From positions 32,458,353 to 32,522,352 of the forward strand of contig NC_092639.1 of the NCBI RefSeq assembly GCF_039555335.1: a DNA stretch of 64,000 nt, written 5' to 3'. How positions within the stretch are numbered: position 1 is the first letter of the stretch; each line of letters opens with the position of its first letter. Below the pieces are notes generated by a model. That model saw nothing but the letters and a program-made list of their open reading frames with translations. It had not been told where the DNA came from and did not search any database. The DNA is from Amphiura filiformis (Eukaryota; Echinodermata; Ophiuroidea; Amphilepidida; Amphiuridae). Shown here one piece after another: positions 12,160 through 24,446 of the stretch. The position numbers were made by a program, and so were the translations under genes.

Positions 12160-13640
12160 TGTAATCAGGCAATAATAGGAGAGAGAGCACTATTGGGCCT
12201 ACAGGGTGGCACATACAAGGAGGGCGGCTTATGGGGCGACATACAAGGGTGCACTGACTCCAGAGCGACTCAGTTCTTCAAAACTTACCCTTTCTGCAAG
12301 TTGAAGGTCAGATGAAGACATCCATTGTAGAAATTATATATGGAGTCCAGCATTTTTTCCCAGAAAAATGCCGACTAGATCACCCTATAGCCCATGCAGC
12401 CTACGCCACCTTACGAATAGCTTGGTGTTTCTGAAATGTAACACATTTTGAAAGTTTAGTCAAGGCCTAAATGAGGATTAAATATGAATCAGGGCCTAAT
12501 AGTTGGGTTTTAAGCCTTTTCTAATGTATTTAATTTAGTCGTTTTGGCACGATTCCTCGTTTGAAACACTGATTTTTTCCTCCCAGGGTGTAGGAGACTT
12601 GTATTTACATGGTGTGCACTCACAAGAAGAGCGGTACAAGGAGGCTGGCTTGTGAAAAAACGCGTGTCAGTCACCCATAAAGGGCGGCACATGGTAAACT
12701 TATAACCAAGAGAAAAGAGGGGGATGGAAAAGTACAACAAGCGTTATAACTATACCGTAATATGCCTACAGGGTGACCTATAACAAGGAGGGCGGCTTGT
12801 GACGGGCGGCACATACAAGGAAGGAAAAGATATATCACACGTTTTAACTATGGGCCTGCACTACAAGGAGGGTGGCTTGTGGGGCAGCACACAGAAGTAT
12901 GGGGGCTTTTGGGCGGCACATACATGTACAAGGAAGGCGGCTTGTAACAAGGAAAAAGTAAGAGGTGAAGAGAAAAAGCTTATCAGCCACCTATTTATAG
13001 GGCCGCACATGTTGGCTTGTAACCAAGAGAAAGGGGCGGTGGAAAAATACAACAGGCGTTATAAATATAGGTGAAAGCTGGTGAAGAAGGGCGGCCTGTG
13101 AGGCGGCACATACAAGGAGGGCGACTTGTAACCAGGACAAAAGTAGAGGGAGGGAGGAGAGAAAAACGCTTGTCAGTCGCATATCAATGGCGGCACGTTG
13201 TTTTTTAACCAGGAGAAAAGAGGGAGTGGAAAACGGTATATCACGCTGTGTTACTGTAATGGGCCTACGTCGTGAAACATAGAAGGAGGGTGGCTTGTGG
13301 GCGGCACTACATAAAAGGCCCTAAGGTGGCTTATGGGGCGGCACATACAAGGAAGATGGCTTATAACCAGGAATAAAGCAGATCATGAAGGAGAAAACCA
13401 CATATTATATATGATGGCTTTCAACTACAGCGCAGGGTACCGACGGGCGGAGTGCGAGCATCGGCAAACATTGCAAACAGTGTGGTTAACCGTGCAGGTG
13501 CATCTCATCGGAGGCCTATTTTCCCCAATTTCAATACGGCACACGTACAGAAGCCATACAGTAGACGTATATTATCATAGTAGTTTCAAAGGTCAGGGTA
13601 GGTAGGCCTATATGGGTAACGGGTGTTGGGTAATTAGAGA
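12160..13640. repeat. Middle domain: degenerate G-rich interspersed repeat
   Basis: A loosely repeated word group (ACAAGGAGGGCGGCTTGTGG, GGCGGCACATACAAGGA, AACCAGGAGAAAAG, plus a ~20-bp link) recurs at least eight times with irregular spacing, e.g. near 12,205, 12,640, 12,785, 12,860, 12,915, 13,020, 13,090, 13,280 and 13,335. No convincing gene; the open frames (90 and 91 residues) follow the repeat. This segment is not mirrored, so it would be the loop of a foldback structure. Confidence 0.7.
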
Positions 13641-13684
13641 TAGTCCTGTCACGAGAACCACCCAACCCGAGAACCGCGAAATCT

Positions 13685-16600
13685 GGTTGTAGATAATTTT
13701 ATACTCACAACCGTATATCTACTGTTAATAGTTTTTATTCACACTTTACTATCTACTTTAGAAGTTTGATACTCACATTCTGCTATCTACTGCAGATAGT
13801 TTTATAATCGCATCCTGCTTTCTACTGAAGATACTTTTATTTTCGCACTCTGATATCTACTATAGAACTATAGATACTTTCATACTCACACCCTGATATC
13901 TACTGATGAAGTTTTTATTCACACTTTAATCTCTACTTAAGTGAGTATAAAACTATCTACAATAGATAGCAGGATTAGAATAAAAACTATCTACTGTAGA
14001 TATCAGGTGTGAGTATAAAAACAATTTTCAGTAGATACCAGGGTGTTACTTCAAACGTAACTTCAGTAGATAGGAAAGTGTGAGTATAACAATTAACATT
14101 ATAGATAGCGGGGTGTGAGTATAAAAGGAGCTACAGTAGATTGCATGGTGGGAGTATAAAAGAATCTACAGTAGATAGCAAAGTGTGAGTATAAAACTAT
14201 CTACAGTAGATTTCTGACACTGTGATTCGTCGATTTATGTCTGCCGCGAAATTTTGGACGTCCAAGATTGCATCTTGATCAGGCGTATAATTTTAGACGT
14301 GTTTTGTTGCTATCGGCCACCCATACATTATTGCGAATATTCGCAATAATTATTGCGAATATTCGCAATGTTATTGCGAATATTCGCAATGTTATTGCGA
14401 ATATTCGCAATAATTATTGCGAATATTCGCAATAACTTTGCACAATATCTAAAGTAGGCTCGGGGCCCATACTTGGTATAATGATGACCCATGACCCCTA
14501 GAAATTTCCTGGGGTAGCCCCGTGGCCCCAGATGTATCCTATGGTAGCCGCAATCCCATAGGTCAAAGTTCACAGGCTTTAAACGGCAAAAAACGTTCGA
14601 CCTATTTACACAGTGTAGTGCAAAAGGTGGCATTTGGCTAGCTACCTGTATGCATTTGCAATGATAACGGATTGGAACGTACGTCAATAGCAAATACGAG
14701 TCGTACGTTGAACCTATTAACGCTTTGTAGTGTAAAATATGGCATTTTGGTAGCTACCTGTATTTGCAATGATGACGGATTTGAACGTAAGTCAATAGCA
14801 AAGACGTTCGACCTATAAACACAGTATTGTGCAAAAAAGATGGCATTTTGTGTGAGTATAAAAGGAGCTACAGTAGATTGCATGGTGTGAGTATAAAAGA
14901 ATCTACAGTAGATAGCAAAGTGTGAGTATAAAACTATCTACAGTAGATTTCCGACCCTGTCGCACTTTAATCTCTACTTAAGTGAGTATAAAATTACAAT
15001 AGATAGCAGGATGCGAATAAAAACTATCTACTGTAGATATCAGGGGTGAGTATAAAAACAATTTTCAGTAGATACCAGGGTGTTACTTCAAAAGTAACTT
15101 CAGTAGATAGGAAAGTGTGAGTATAACAATTAACATTATAGATAGCGGGGTGTGAGTATAAAAGGAGCTACAGTAGATTGCATGGTGGGAGTATAAAAGA
15201 ATCTACAGTAGATAGCAAAGTGTGAGCATAAAACTATCTACAGTAGATTGCGAATAAAAACTATCTACTGTAGATATCAGGTGTGAGTATAAAAACAATT
15301 TTCAGTAGATACCAGGGTGTTACTTCAAAAGTAACTTCAGTAGATAGGAAAGTGTGAGTATAACAATTAACATTATAGATAGCGGGGTGTGAGTATAAAA
15401 GGAGCTACAGTAGATTGCATGGTGGGAGTATAAAAGAATCTACAGTAGATAGCAAAGTGTGAGTATAAAACTATCTACAGTAGATTTCTGACACTGTGAT
15501 TCGTCGATTTATGTCTGCCGCGAAATTTTTGGACGTCCAAAATTGCATCTTGATCAGGCGTATAATTTTAGACGTGTTTTGTTGCTATCGGCCACCCATA
15601 CATTATTGCGAATATTCGCAATAATTATTGCGAATATTCGCAATGTTATTGCGAATATTCGCAATAATTATTGCGAATATTCGCAATGTTATTGCGAATA
15701 TTCGCAATAACTTTGCACAATATCTAAAGTAGGCTCGGGGCCCATACTTGGTATAATGATGGCCCATGACCCTAGAAATTTCCTGGGGTAGCCCCGACGG
15801 CAGAGGTCAAAGGTCATGGGCTACAGGGACCAATATGTGTAAAATTTCAAACAGCTCTAGCTCAAGAACCACAGCGCCCTCAGGGTTCATACTTGGTAAA
15901 ATGTTGGCCCATGGCCCCAGATGTATCCTATGGTAGCTGCAACCCCAGAGGTCAAAGTTCAAAGGCTTTAAAAGGCAAAAAACGTTCGACCTATTTACAC
16001 AGTGTAGTGCAAAAGGTGGCATTTGGCTAGCTACCTGTATTTGCAATGATAACGGATTGGAACGTACGTCAATAGCAAATACGAGTCGTACGTTGAACCT
16101 ATTAACGCACTGTAGTGTAAAAGATGGCATTTTGGTAGCTACCTGTATTTGCAATGATGACGGATTTGAACGTACGTCAATAGCAAAGACGTTCGACCTA
16201 TTAACACAGTATAGTGCAAAAGATGGCATTTTGCGTGAGTATAAAAGGAGCTACAGTAGATTGCATGGTGTGAGTATAAAAGAATCTACAGTAGATAGCA
16301 AAGTGTGAGTATAAAACTATCTACAGTAGATTTCCGACCCTGTCGCACTTTAATCTCTACTTAAGTGAGTATAAATTACAATAGATAGCAGGATGCGAAT
16401 AAAAACTATCTACTGTAGATATCAGGTGTGAGTATAAAACAATTTTCAGTAGATACCAGGGTGTTACTTCAAAAGTAACTTCAGTAGATAGGAAAGTGTG
16501 AGTATAACAATTAACATTATAGATAGCGGGGTGTGAGTATAAAAGGAGCTACAGTAGATTGCATGGTGGGAGTATAAAAGAATCTACAGTAGATAGCAAA

Positions 16601-18630
16601 GTGTGAGCATAAAACTATCTACAGTAGATTTCCGACCCTGTCGCACTTTAATCTCTACTTAAGTGAGTATAAATTACAATAGATAGCAGGATGCGAATAA
16701 AAACTATCTACTGTAGATATCAGGTGTGAGTAAAAAACAATTTTCAGTAGATACCAGGGTGTTACTTCAAAAGTAACTTCAGTAGATAGGAAAGTGTGAG
16801 TATAACAATTAACATTATAGATAGCGGGGTGTGAGTATAAAAGGAGCTACAGTAGATTGCATGGTGGGAGTATAAAAGAATCTACAGTAGATAGCAAAGT
16901 GTGAGTATAAAACTATCTACAGTAGATTTCTGACACTGTGATTCGTCGATTTATGTCTGCCGCGAAATTTTTGGACGTCCAAGATTGCATCTTGATCAGG
17001 CGTATAATTTTAAACGTGTTTTGTTGCTATCGGCCACCCATACATTATTGCGAATATTCGCAATAATTATTGCGAATATTCGCAATGTTCATGCGAATAT
17101 TCGCAATAATTATTGCGAATATTCGCAATGTTATTGCGAATATTCGCAATAACTTTGCACAATATCTAAAGTAGGCTCGGGGCCCATACTTGGTATAATG
17201 ATGGCCCATGATCCTAGAAATTTCCTGGGGTAGCCCCGACGGCAGAGGTCAAAGGTCATGGGCTACAGGGACCAATATGTGTAAAATTTCAAACAGCTCT
17301 AGCTCAAGAACCACAGCGCCCTCAGGGTTCATACTTGGTAAAATGTTGGCCCATGGCCCCAGATGTATCCTATGGTAGCTGCAACCCCAGAGGTCAAAGT
17401 TCACAGGCTTTAAAAGGCAAAAAACGTTCGACCTATTTACACAGTGTGTGCAAAAGGTGGCATTTGGCTAGCTACCTGTATTTGCAATGATAACGGATTG
17501 GAACGTACGTCAATATCAAATACGAGTCGTACGTTGAACCTATTAACGCATTGTAGTGTAAAAGATGGCATTTTGGTAGCTACCTGTATTTGCAATGATG
17601 ACGGATTTGAACGTACGTCAATAGCAAAGACGTTCGACCTATTAACACAGTATAGTGCAAAAGATGGCATTTTGCGTGAGTATAAAAGGAGCTACAGTAG
17701 ATTGCATGGTGTGAGTATAAAAGAATCTACAGTAGATAGCAAAGTGTGAGTATAAAACTATCTACAGTAGATTTCCGACCCTGTCGCACTTTAATCTCTA
17801 CTTAAGTGAGTATAAAATTACAATAGATAGCAGGATGCGAATAAAAACTATCTACTGTAGTTATCAGGTGTGAGTATAAAAACAATTTTCAGTAGATACC
17901 AGAGTGTTACTACAAAAGTAACTTCAGTAGATCGGAAAGTGTGAGTATAACATTATAGATAGCGGGGTGTGAGTATAAAAGGAGCTACAGTAGATTGCAT
18001 GGTGGGAGTATAAAAGAATTTACAGTAGATAGCAAAGTGTGAGTATAAAACTATCTACAGTATATTTCTGACACTGTGATTCGTCGATTTATGTCTGCCG
18101 CGAAATTTTTGGACGTCCAAGATTGCATCTTGATCAGGCGTATAATTTAGACGTGTTTTGTTGCTATCGGCCACCCATACATTATTGCGAATACATTATT
18201 GCGAATATTCGCAATAATTATTGCGAATATTCGCAATGTTATTGCGAATATTCGCAATAACTTTGCACAATATCTAAAGTAGGCTCGGGGCCCATACTTG
18301 GAATAATGATGGCCCATGACCCTAGCAATTTCCTTGGGGAGCCCCGACGCCAAAAGTAAACGTACATGGGCTACAGGGACCAATATGTGTAAAATTTCAA
18401 ACAGCTCTAGCTCAAGAACCACAGCGCCCTCAGGGTTCATACTTGGTACAATGATGGCCCATGGCCCCAGATGTATCCTATGGTAGCTGCAACCCCAAAG
18501 GTCAAAGTTCAAAAGCTTTAAAAGGCAAAATAGGTACGACCTATTAACACAGTGTAACGCAATAGGTAGCATTTCGTTAGCTACATGGGTTTACAATGAT
18601 AACGGCCTGAATCGTACGTCAAGGAAATTG
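13685..18630 (-). repeat. Right inner array: four composite C/D units, inverted relative to the left
   Basis: Each unit, read on the plus strand, is minisatellite, conserved block (about 14,210, 15,480, 16,923 and 18,061), palindromic array (14,330-14,445; 15,602-15,712; 17,043-17,155; 18,182-18,263), spacer, then 99-bp repeats (about 14,590-14,855; 15,975-16,235; 17,415-17,675; 18,525-18,625). Unit spacings are about 1,270, 1,445 and 1,140 bp, differing mainly in the amount of minisatellite. Blocks at 15,240-15,480 and 16,630-16,925 are local duplications of the minisatellite portion. The fourth 99-bp set is the most diverged. Confidence 0.85.
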
Positions 18631-18649
18631 ATCACTTGACAAAAACTCC

Positions 18650-20130
18650 CTTAAAGGGAATGTGTAGGCATTTTGATATTGGTGCCTTGGACCACCTCAA
18701 AAGGTTGTCATTGTGGGACATGGGGTGTGGTTGGTTAATGGGTGTTAGGAGGGTAAAGGGTTGTCAAGGTTTGTAAGGGGGTGAGCAAGGGGGTGGTCAC
18801 CAGTTTTTTAGATTTGGCGCCCAATTGGGCACTTTAAAAAAATTTTAAGTGCTATTAGGATGATACTTATATCAATTAAAGCTTATAAAAAGGGCTTCAA
18901 CATGATGGTTACCAACTTTGGTTTTGGCGCCCAATTGGGCGCTTTTAAATTTTTTAGGTGCTATGAGGATGATACTTATATCAATTAAAGTTTATAACAA
19001 GGGCTTCCAAATGGTGGTCACCAATTGTTAGATTTGGTGCCCAATTGGGCGCCTTTTATTTTAGGTGCTATGAGGATGATACTTATATCAATTAAAGTTT
19101 ATAACAAGGGCTTCCACATGGTGGTCACCAACTGTTGGATTTAACGCCCAATTGGGCGCTTTTTATTTTAGGTGCTATGAGGATGATTCTTATATCGATT
19201 AAAGTTTATAACAAGGGCTTTCACATGGTGGTCACTAACTGTTGGATTTTGCGCCCAATTGGGCGCTTTTTTATTTTAGGTGCTATGAGGATGATACTTA
19301 TATCAATTAAAGTTTATAACAAGGGCTTCCACATGGTGGTCACTAGCCCTGGACCCAGTGCCGTGACCAGTACCCGCTGGAAGTAGTCCTCTGAAGTGGG
19401 GTTACCAATTTTTGGAATTGGCGCCCAATTTGGCGTTTTTTTTATTCTAAGAGCTATGAGGATGATTCTGATATCAATTAAAGCTTTTAACAAGGGCTTT
19501 TACATGATGGTCACCAAGTTTTCGTTTGTGAGCATAGGGGGGCCACGGGCATATATATTCGTGTTTGCTCAAACACAGCTGTGACATCTAGTTGCTTTTC
19601 TTTCCCTGGACAACATCCCGGGACAACATCAACGGGTTGCCATGGTGGGTCAAGGGGTGTGGTTGCTTTAAGGGTCTTAGGGTGGGTTAAGGGTTGTCAC
19701 GGTGGGCAAGAGATGACATGATGGTCACCAATTTGTGACATAATCAAGGTGAATGAGTCGGATGTCATTAATATTGTTTTTGAGATATTGGCAAAAACAG
19801 TGTTCCAATTCATTTGTTTTATATTTTTTCAGCCATTGGTAAATTGTTCATAGCTCAGTAACCAGATGTCTGATTTTGATGGGGTTTGCACCAAAATGTA
19901 GCATTCATAAACTGCCAGAAAATGATGTAAAAATAAAACTTCTAATTGAAAATTGCCGACATGTGACTCATTCACCTTGATCATATCACATTTTTTGATT
20001 TGGCTCCCAATGGGGCGCTCTTTTATTGTAGTTGCTGTGAGGATGATACTTATATCAATAAAAGCTTATAACAAGGGATCTCACATGGTGGTCACCAACT
20101 TTTGGATTTGGCGCCCAATTATTTGGCGCT
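18650..20130 (+). repeat. 108-bp tandem repeat with GCGCCCAATTGGGCGC palindrome (block B')
   Basis: The shared word AGGATGATACTTATATCAAT starts near 18,857, 18,966, 19,073, 19,180, 19,288, 19,459 and 20,040: five units of 107-109 bp and two more after insertions. Each unit carries the 16-bp perfect palindrome GCGCCCAATTGGGCGC or a variant, then TGGTGGTCACCA. A second sequence (GGGTGTGGTTG, TTAGGGTGGGTTAAGGGTTG type) occurs at 18,697-18,770 and again at 19,636-19,710. No gene. Confidence 0.85.
19735..19989. mobile_element. MITE inserted in the 108-bp repeat
   Basis: About 255 bp bounded by inverted ends: ATCAAGGTGAATGAGTC on the left and GACTCATTCACCTTGAT on the right. It interrupts a 108-bp repeat unit. 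No coding capacity. Confidence 0.7.
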
Positions 20131-20974
20131 TTTTGTTCACGGAGTGAACATTTTCCCACTTGAACCCATATCTCATATGCACAGTTTATCCCTTTATATA
20201 CACTGTGTGTTAAATAGCTATTGTAGCCCAACAACCCTGTGGTTAAGAGGCTAGGAAATAATTCCTAATGTCTCATACCCAGGTTTGTATCCGGCTTTAT
20301 CTAATCCTGCCCCACATGATAAGGACTTTTTAGCACATCTTATCTTGTATTGAGACAATGGCAGCCAAGACTATTTTTTTGCTTTTTTCTAAGCATGTTC
20401 ACTATTGGATTGAGCCATCACATGATTATAATAGGCTTTACTGATTGGTGGGTAAGGTCAATGCTATTGTTTATTTTGTGATAAGGCTGAGCATATTACT
20501 GCATGAAAAATACACTACTATTTTGATACAGGCGATTTACTCAATTCCTTCCAACTGACAAAATCTAGTTCCTGTTATCTACCCAGTGGTGTTTGCTTAT
20601 CATAATTGGATCCCTAATAATTATTGGGCCAAGGTTATTATCTGTATGGTATATTTATTGAATTTCAATAGGCCTATGATAGTGTAAGTGATTTGAAAGT
20701 TTCTATTTCAATGAGTTTCTTGCTGGATGGAGAGTTATATAAGCTAGAGTCAGGATGTAGGTATCATTATGCGTCAAATCACTAATTTATTGTAAGATCA
20801 GTGCAGAGTAGGTTAGATATTAAAATGAAAAGTTAGAACAAATTACTATGACACCTGATCCGTGAACTGTGTCTTTTTGAAAGACTCTTCTTGTTTATTT
20901 TAGGTGCTATGGTCATGAGATATATATTGAAAAGACAGAAAGACAGAGCTTCTCATTGATACTTTGCAAATGTT
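20131..20974. other. Non-mirrored insertion between blocks B' and A'
   Basis: About 840 bp of ordinary AT-rich sequence with no counterpart in the left arm. It holds a possible tRNA-derived stretch at about 20,222-20,300 (TGTGGTTAAGAGG as an A-box-like word, GGTTTGTATCC as a B-box-like word at 20,282-20,292), which could be an old SINE. No open frame that looks like a gene. Confidence 0.5.
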
Positions 20975-23900
20975 TCTATAACTTCATAGATAGCTTTATA
21001 CTCACACTTTGTTATCTACTGAAGATAGTTTTATACTTGCATGTTGCAATCTACTGAAGATACTTTTATTCTCAAACCCTGACATCTACTCTAGATATGT
21101 CATCTACATCAGATTCTTTGATACGCATACCCTGCCATCTACTTTAGCTCGTTTTACACTCATACCCTGCTATCTACTGAAGATACATTCATACTCAAAC
21201 TTTGCTATCTACTCTAGATAGTTTTATAATTACGCCCTCCAATCTACTGAAGATACTTTTATACTCACAGCCTACTACTGAAGATACTTTTATTCTCAAA
21301 CTCTAATATCTACTATAAATACTCACACCCCGATTTTTTCTTGGGAGTTTTTATTCACCCTTTGAAATCTACTTTGGAACGTTTTGTACTCACACCCTGC
21401 TATCTACTCTACATATTTTTATACTTACGCTTTCCTGTCTACTGTAGATATATATACACTGACACCTTATCATCTACTTAAGATTCTTTTATACGCACAC
21501 CCTGCCATCTACTTTAGCTCGTTTTACACTCATACCCTACTATCTTCTGAATATACTTTTATACTCACACTTTGCTATCTACTGTAGATAGTTTTATATC
21601 ACACTCTCCTATCTACTGAAGATACTTTTATTCCCACACACTGGTATCTGCTATATATAGGCCTACTGTCATACTCATAACCTGATATCTACTGTTGATA
21701 GTTTTATTCATACTTTGCTATCTACTTTAGAAAGGTTTTTACTCACACACTATCTACTGTAGATAGTTTTATGTTCACACTTTGCACCAGCTATCTACTG
21801 TCGATAGTTTTATACTCAATAATTATTGCGAATATTCGCAATATTATTGCGAATATTCGCAATAATATTGCGAATATTCGCAATAATTATTGCGAATATT
21901 CGCAATAACATTGCGAATATTCGCAATAACATTGCGAATATTCGCAATAACATTGCAATAACATTGCAATAACATTGCGAATTGCGAATATTCGCAATAA
22001 TTATTGCGAATATTCGCAATAATCACACCACCAGTTTGATTATGTAGGCCTACTTATTAATGCAATCGGTGTTTCATGCTTCGGCGTCACGGTTCTATAA
22101 CTTTATAGATAGTTTGATACTCACACTTTATTACCTACTGAAGATAGTTTTATACTTGCATGTTGCAATCTACTGAAGATACTTTTATTCTCATACCCTG
22201 ATATCTACTCTAGATATGTCATCTACATCAGATTCTTTAATACGCATACCTGTCATCTACTTTAGCTCGTTTTACACTCATACCCTGCTATCTACTGAAG
22301 ATACATTTATACTCAAACTTTGCTATCTACTCTAGATAGTTTTATAATTACGCCCTCTAATCTACTGAAGATACTTTTATACTCACAACCAACTACTGAA
22401 GATACTTTTATTCTGAAACTCTAATATCTACTATAAATACTCACACCCCGATTTTTACTTGTTGGGAGTTTTATTCACCCTTTGAAATCTACTTTAGAAC
22501 GTTTTGTACTCACACCCTGCTATCTACTCTACATATTTTTATACTCATGCTTTGCTGTCTACTGTAGATATATTTACACAGACACCTTGTTATCTACTTA
22601 AGATTCTTTTATACGCACACCCTGCCATCTACTTTAGCTCGTTTTACACTCATACCCTGCTATCTTCTGAATATACTTTTATACTCACACTTTGCTATCT
22701 ACTCTAGATAGTTTTATAATCACACCTACTATCTACTGAAGATACTTTTATTCCCACACACTGATATCTGCTATATATATGCCTACTGTCATACTTATAA
22801 CCTGATATCTACTGTTGATAGTTTTATTCATACTTTGCTATCTACTTTAGAAAGGTTTTTACTCACACACTATCTACTCTAGATAGTGGTATGTTCACAC
22901 TTTGCACCAGCTATCTACTGTCGATAGTTTTATACTCAATAATTATTGCGAATATTCGCAATAATTATTGCGAATATTCGCAATAACATTGCGAATATTC
23001 GCAATAACATTGCGAATATTCGCAATAATATTGCGAATATTCGCATAATTATTGCGAATATTCGCAATAATATTGCGAATATTCGCAATAATTATTGCGA
23101 ATATTCGCAATAACATTGCGAATATTCACAATAACATTGCGAATATTCGCAATAATATTGCGAATATTCGCAATAATTATTGCGAATATTCGCAATAATT
23201 ATTGCGAATATTCGCAATAATCACACCACCAGTTTGATTATGTAGGCCTACTTATTAATGCAATCGGTGTTTCATGCTTCGGCGTCACGGTTCTATAACT
23301 TTATAGATAGTTTGATACTCACACTTTATTACCTACTGGAGATAGTTTTATACTTGCATGTTGCAATCTACTGAAGATACTTTTATTCTCAAACCCTGAT
23401 ATCTACTCTAGATATGTCATCTACATCAGATTCTTTAATACGCATACCCTGTCATCTACTTTAGCTCGTTTTACACTCATACCCTGCTATCTACTGAAGA
23501 TACATTTATACTCAAACTTTGCTATCTACTCTAGATAGTTTTATAATTACGCCCTCTAATCTACTGAAGATACTTTTATACTCACAGCCAACTACTGAAG
23601 ATACTTTTATTCTCAAACTCTAATATCTACTATAAATACTCACACCCCGATTTTTACTTGTTGGGAGTTTTATTCACCCTTTGAAATCTACTTTAGAACG
23701 TTTTGTACTCACACCCTGCTATCTACTCTACATATTTTTATACTCATGCTTTGCTGTCTACTGTAGATATATTTACACAGACACCTTGTCATCTACTTAA
23801 GATTCTTTTATACGCACACCCTGCCATCTACTTTAGCTCGTTTTACACTCATACCCTGCTATCTTCTGAATATACTTTTATACTCACACTTTGCTATCTA

Positions 23901-24440
23901 CTCTAGATAGTTTTATAATCACACCTACTATCTACTGAAGATACTTTTATTCCCACACACTGATATGTGCTATATATAGGCCTACTGTCATACTTATAAC
24001 CTGATATCTACTGTTGATAGTTTTATTCATACTTTGCTATCTACTTTAGAAAGGTTTTTACTCACACACTATCTTGGGTGGCTTACGCTCCAGTAATTTC
24101 AGATGATTGAGCTCAGTAATACATCAAAGAATGTCTTCCAATTCATGAAAACAAATAGATAATCAGCTTATCGGATTAAAAGCTTATTGCGAATATTCGC
24201 AATAACATTGCGAATATTCGCAATAACATTGCGAATATTCGCAATAATATTGCGAATATTCGCAATAATTATTGCGAATATTCGCAATAACATTGCGAAT
24301 ATTCGCAATAACATTGCGAATATTCGCAATAATTATTGCGAATATTCGCAATAACATTGCGAATATTCGCAATAACATTGCGAATATTCGCAATAACATT
24401 GCGAATATTCGCAATAATTATTGCGAATATTCGCAATAAT
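20975..24440 (-). repeat. Right outer array A', inverted relative to 1-8,460
   Basis: It starts in a truncated linker (TTTCTATAACTTCATAGATAG), then minisatellite, palindromic arrays (about 21,820-22,022; 22,940-23,222; 24,187-24,440) and full inverted linkers (about 22,022-22,105 and 23,222-23,305). It is shorter than the left arm (two full units against seven). The last unit is broken by a 114-bp foreign segment at 24,073-24,186, after which only palindromic monomers follow. Confidence 0.9.
24073..24186 (-). repeat. 114-bp exact inverted copy of 27,796-27,909
   Basis: From CTTGGGTGGCTTACGCTCC to GATTAAAAGCTTA the sequence is base-for-base the reverse complement of 27,796-27,909 by my reading. 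It sits between minisatellite and a palindromic array and replaces the linker-side minisatellite seen in sister copies. Satellite on both sides suggests that this is the acceptor site and 27.8 kb the donor. Confidence 0.85.
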
Positions 24441-24446
24441 ATTTGA

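Larger units (their letters stand above)
1..24440. repeat. Giant mirror-image (foldback-like) repeat complex
   Basis: Repeat blocks occur in the order A-B-C-D (1-11,125), then a non-mirrored middle domain (11,125-13,685), then D'-C'-B'-A' (13,685-24,440) in opposite orientation. Examples of matching inverted pairs: linker 710-785 with 22,025-22,105; the CGCGGCAGACATAAATCG segment near 9,570 with 14,235 and its copies; the 108-bp unit at 8,560-8,655 with 18,850-20,100; the minisatellite orientation switch (ACTCACTTAAG) at 9,830 with 13,940. Long inverted arms made of tandem subrepeats around a middle domain are the definition of foldback (FB) and sea-urchin TU elements; that family link is inference. 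The left end is outside the window. The right end is the last palindromic monomer before a T-run. Confidence 0.8.

Noticed and set aside
11381-12315. Open frames of 230-284 residues on both strands, Lys/Arg/Glu-rich or Leu/Phe/Ser-rich
   Set aside because: The purine-only tract cannot form stop codons in several frames. Not a gene.
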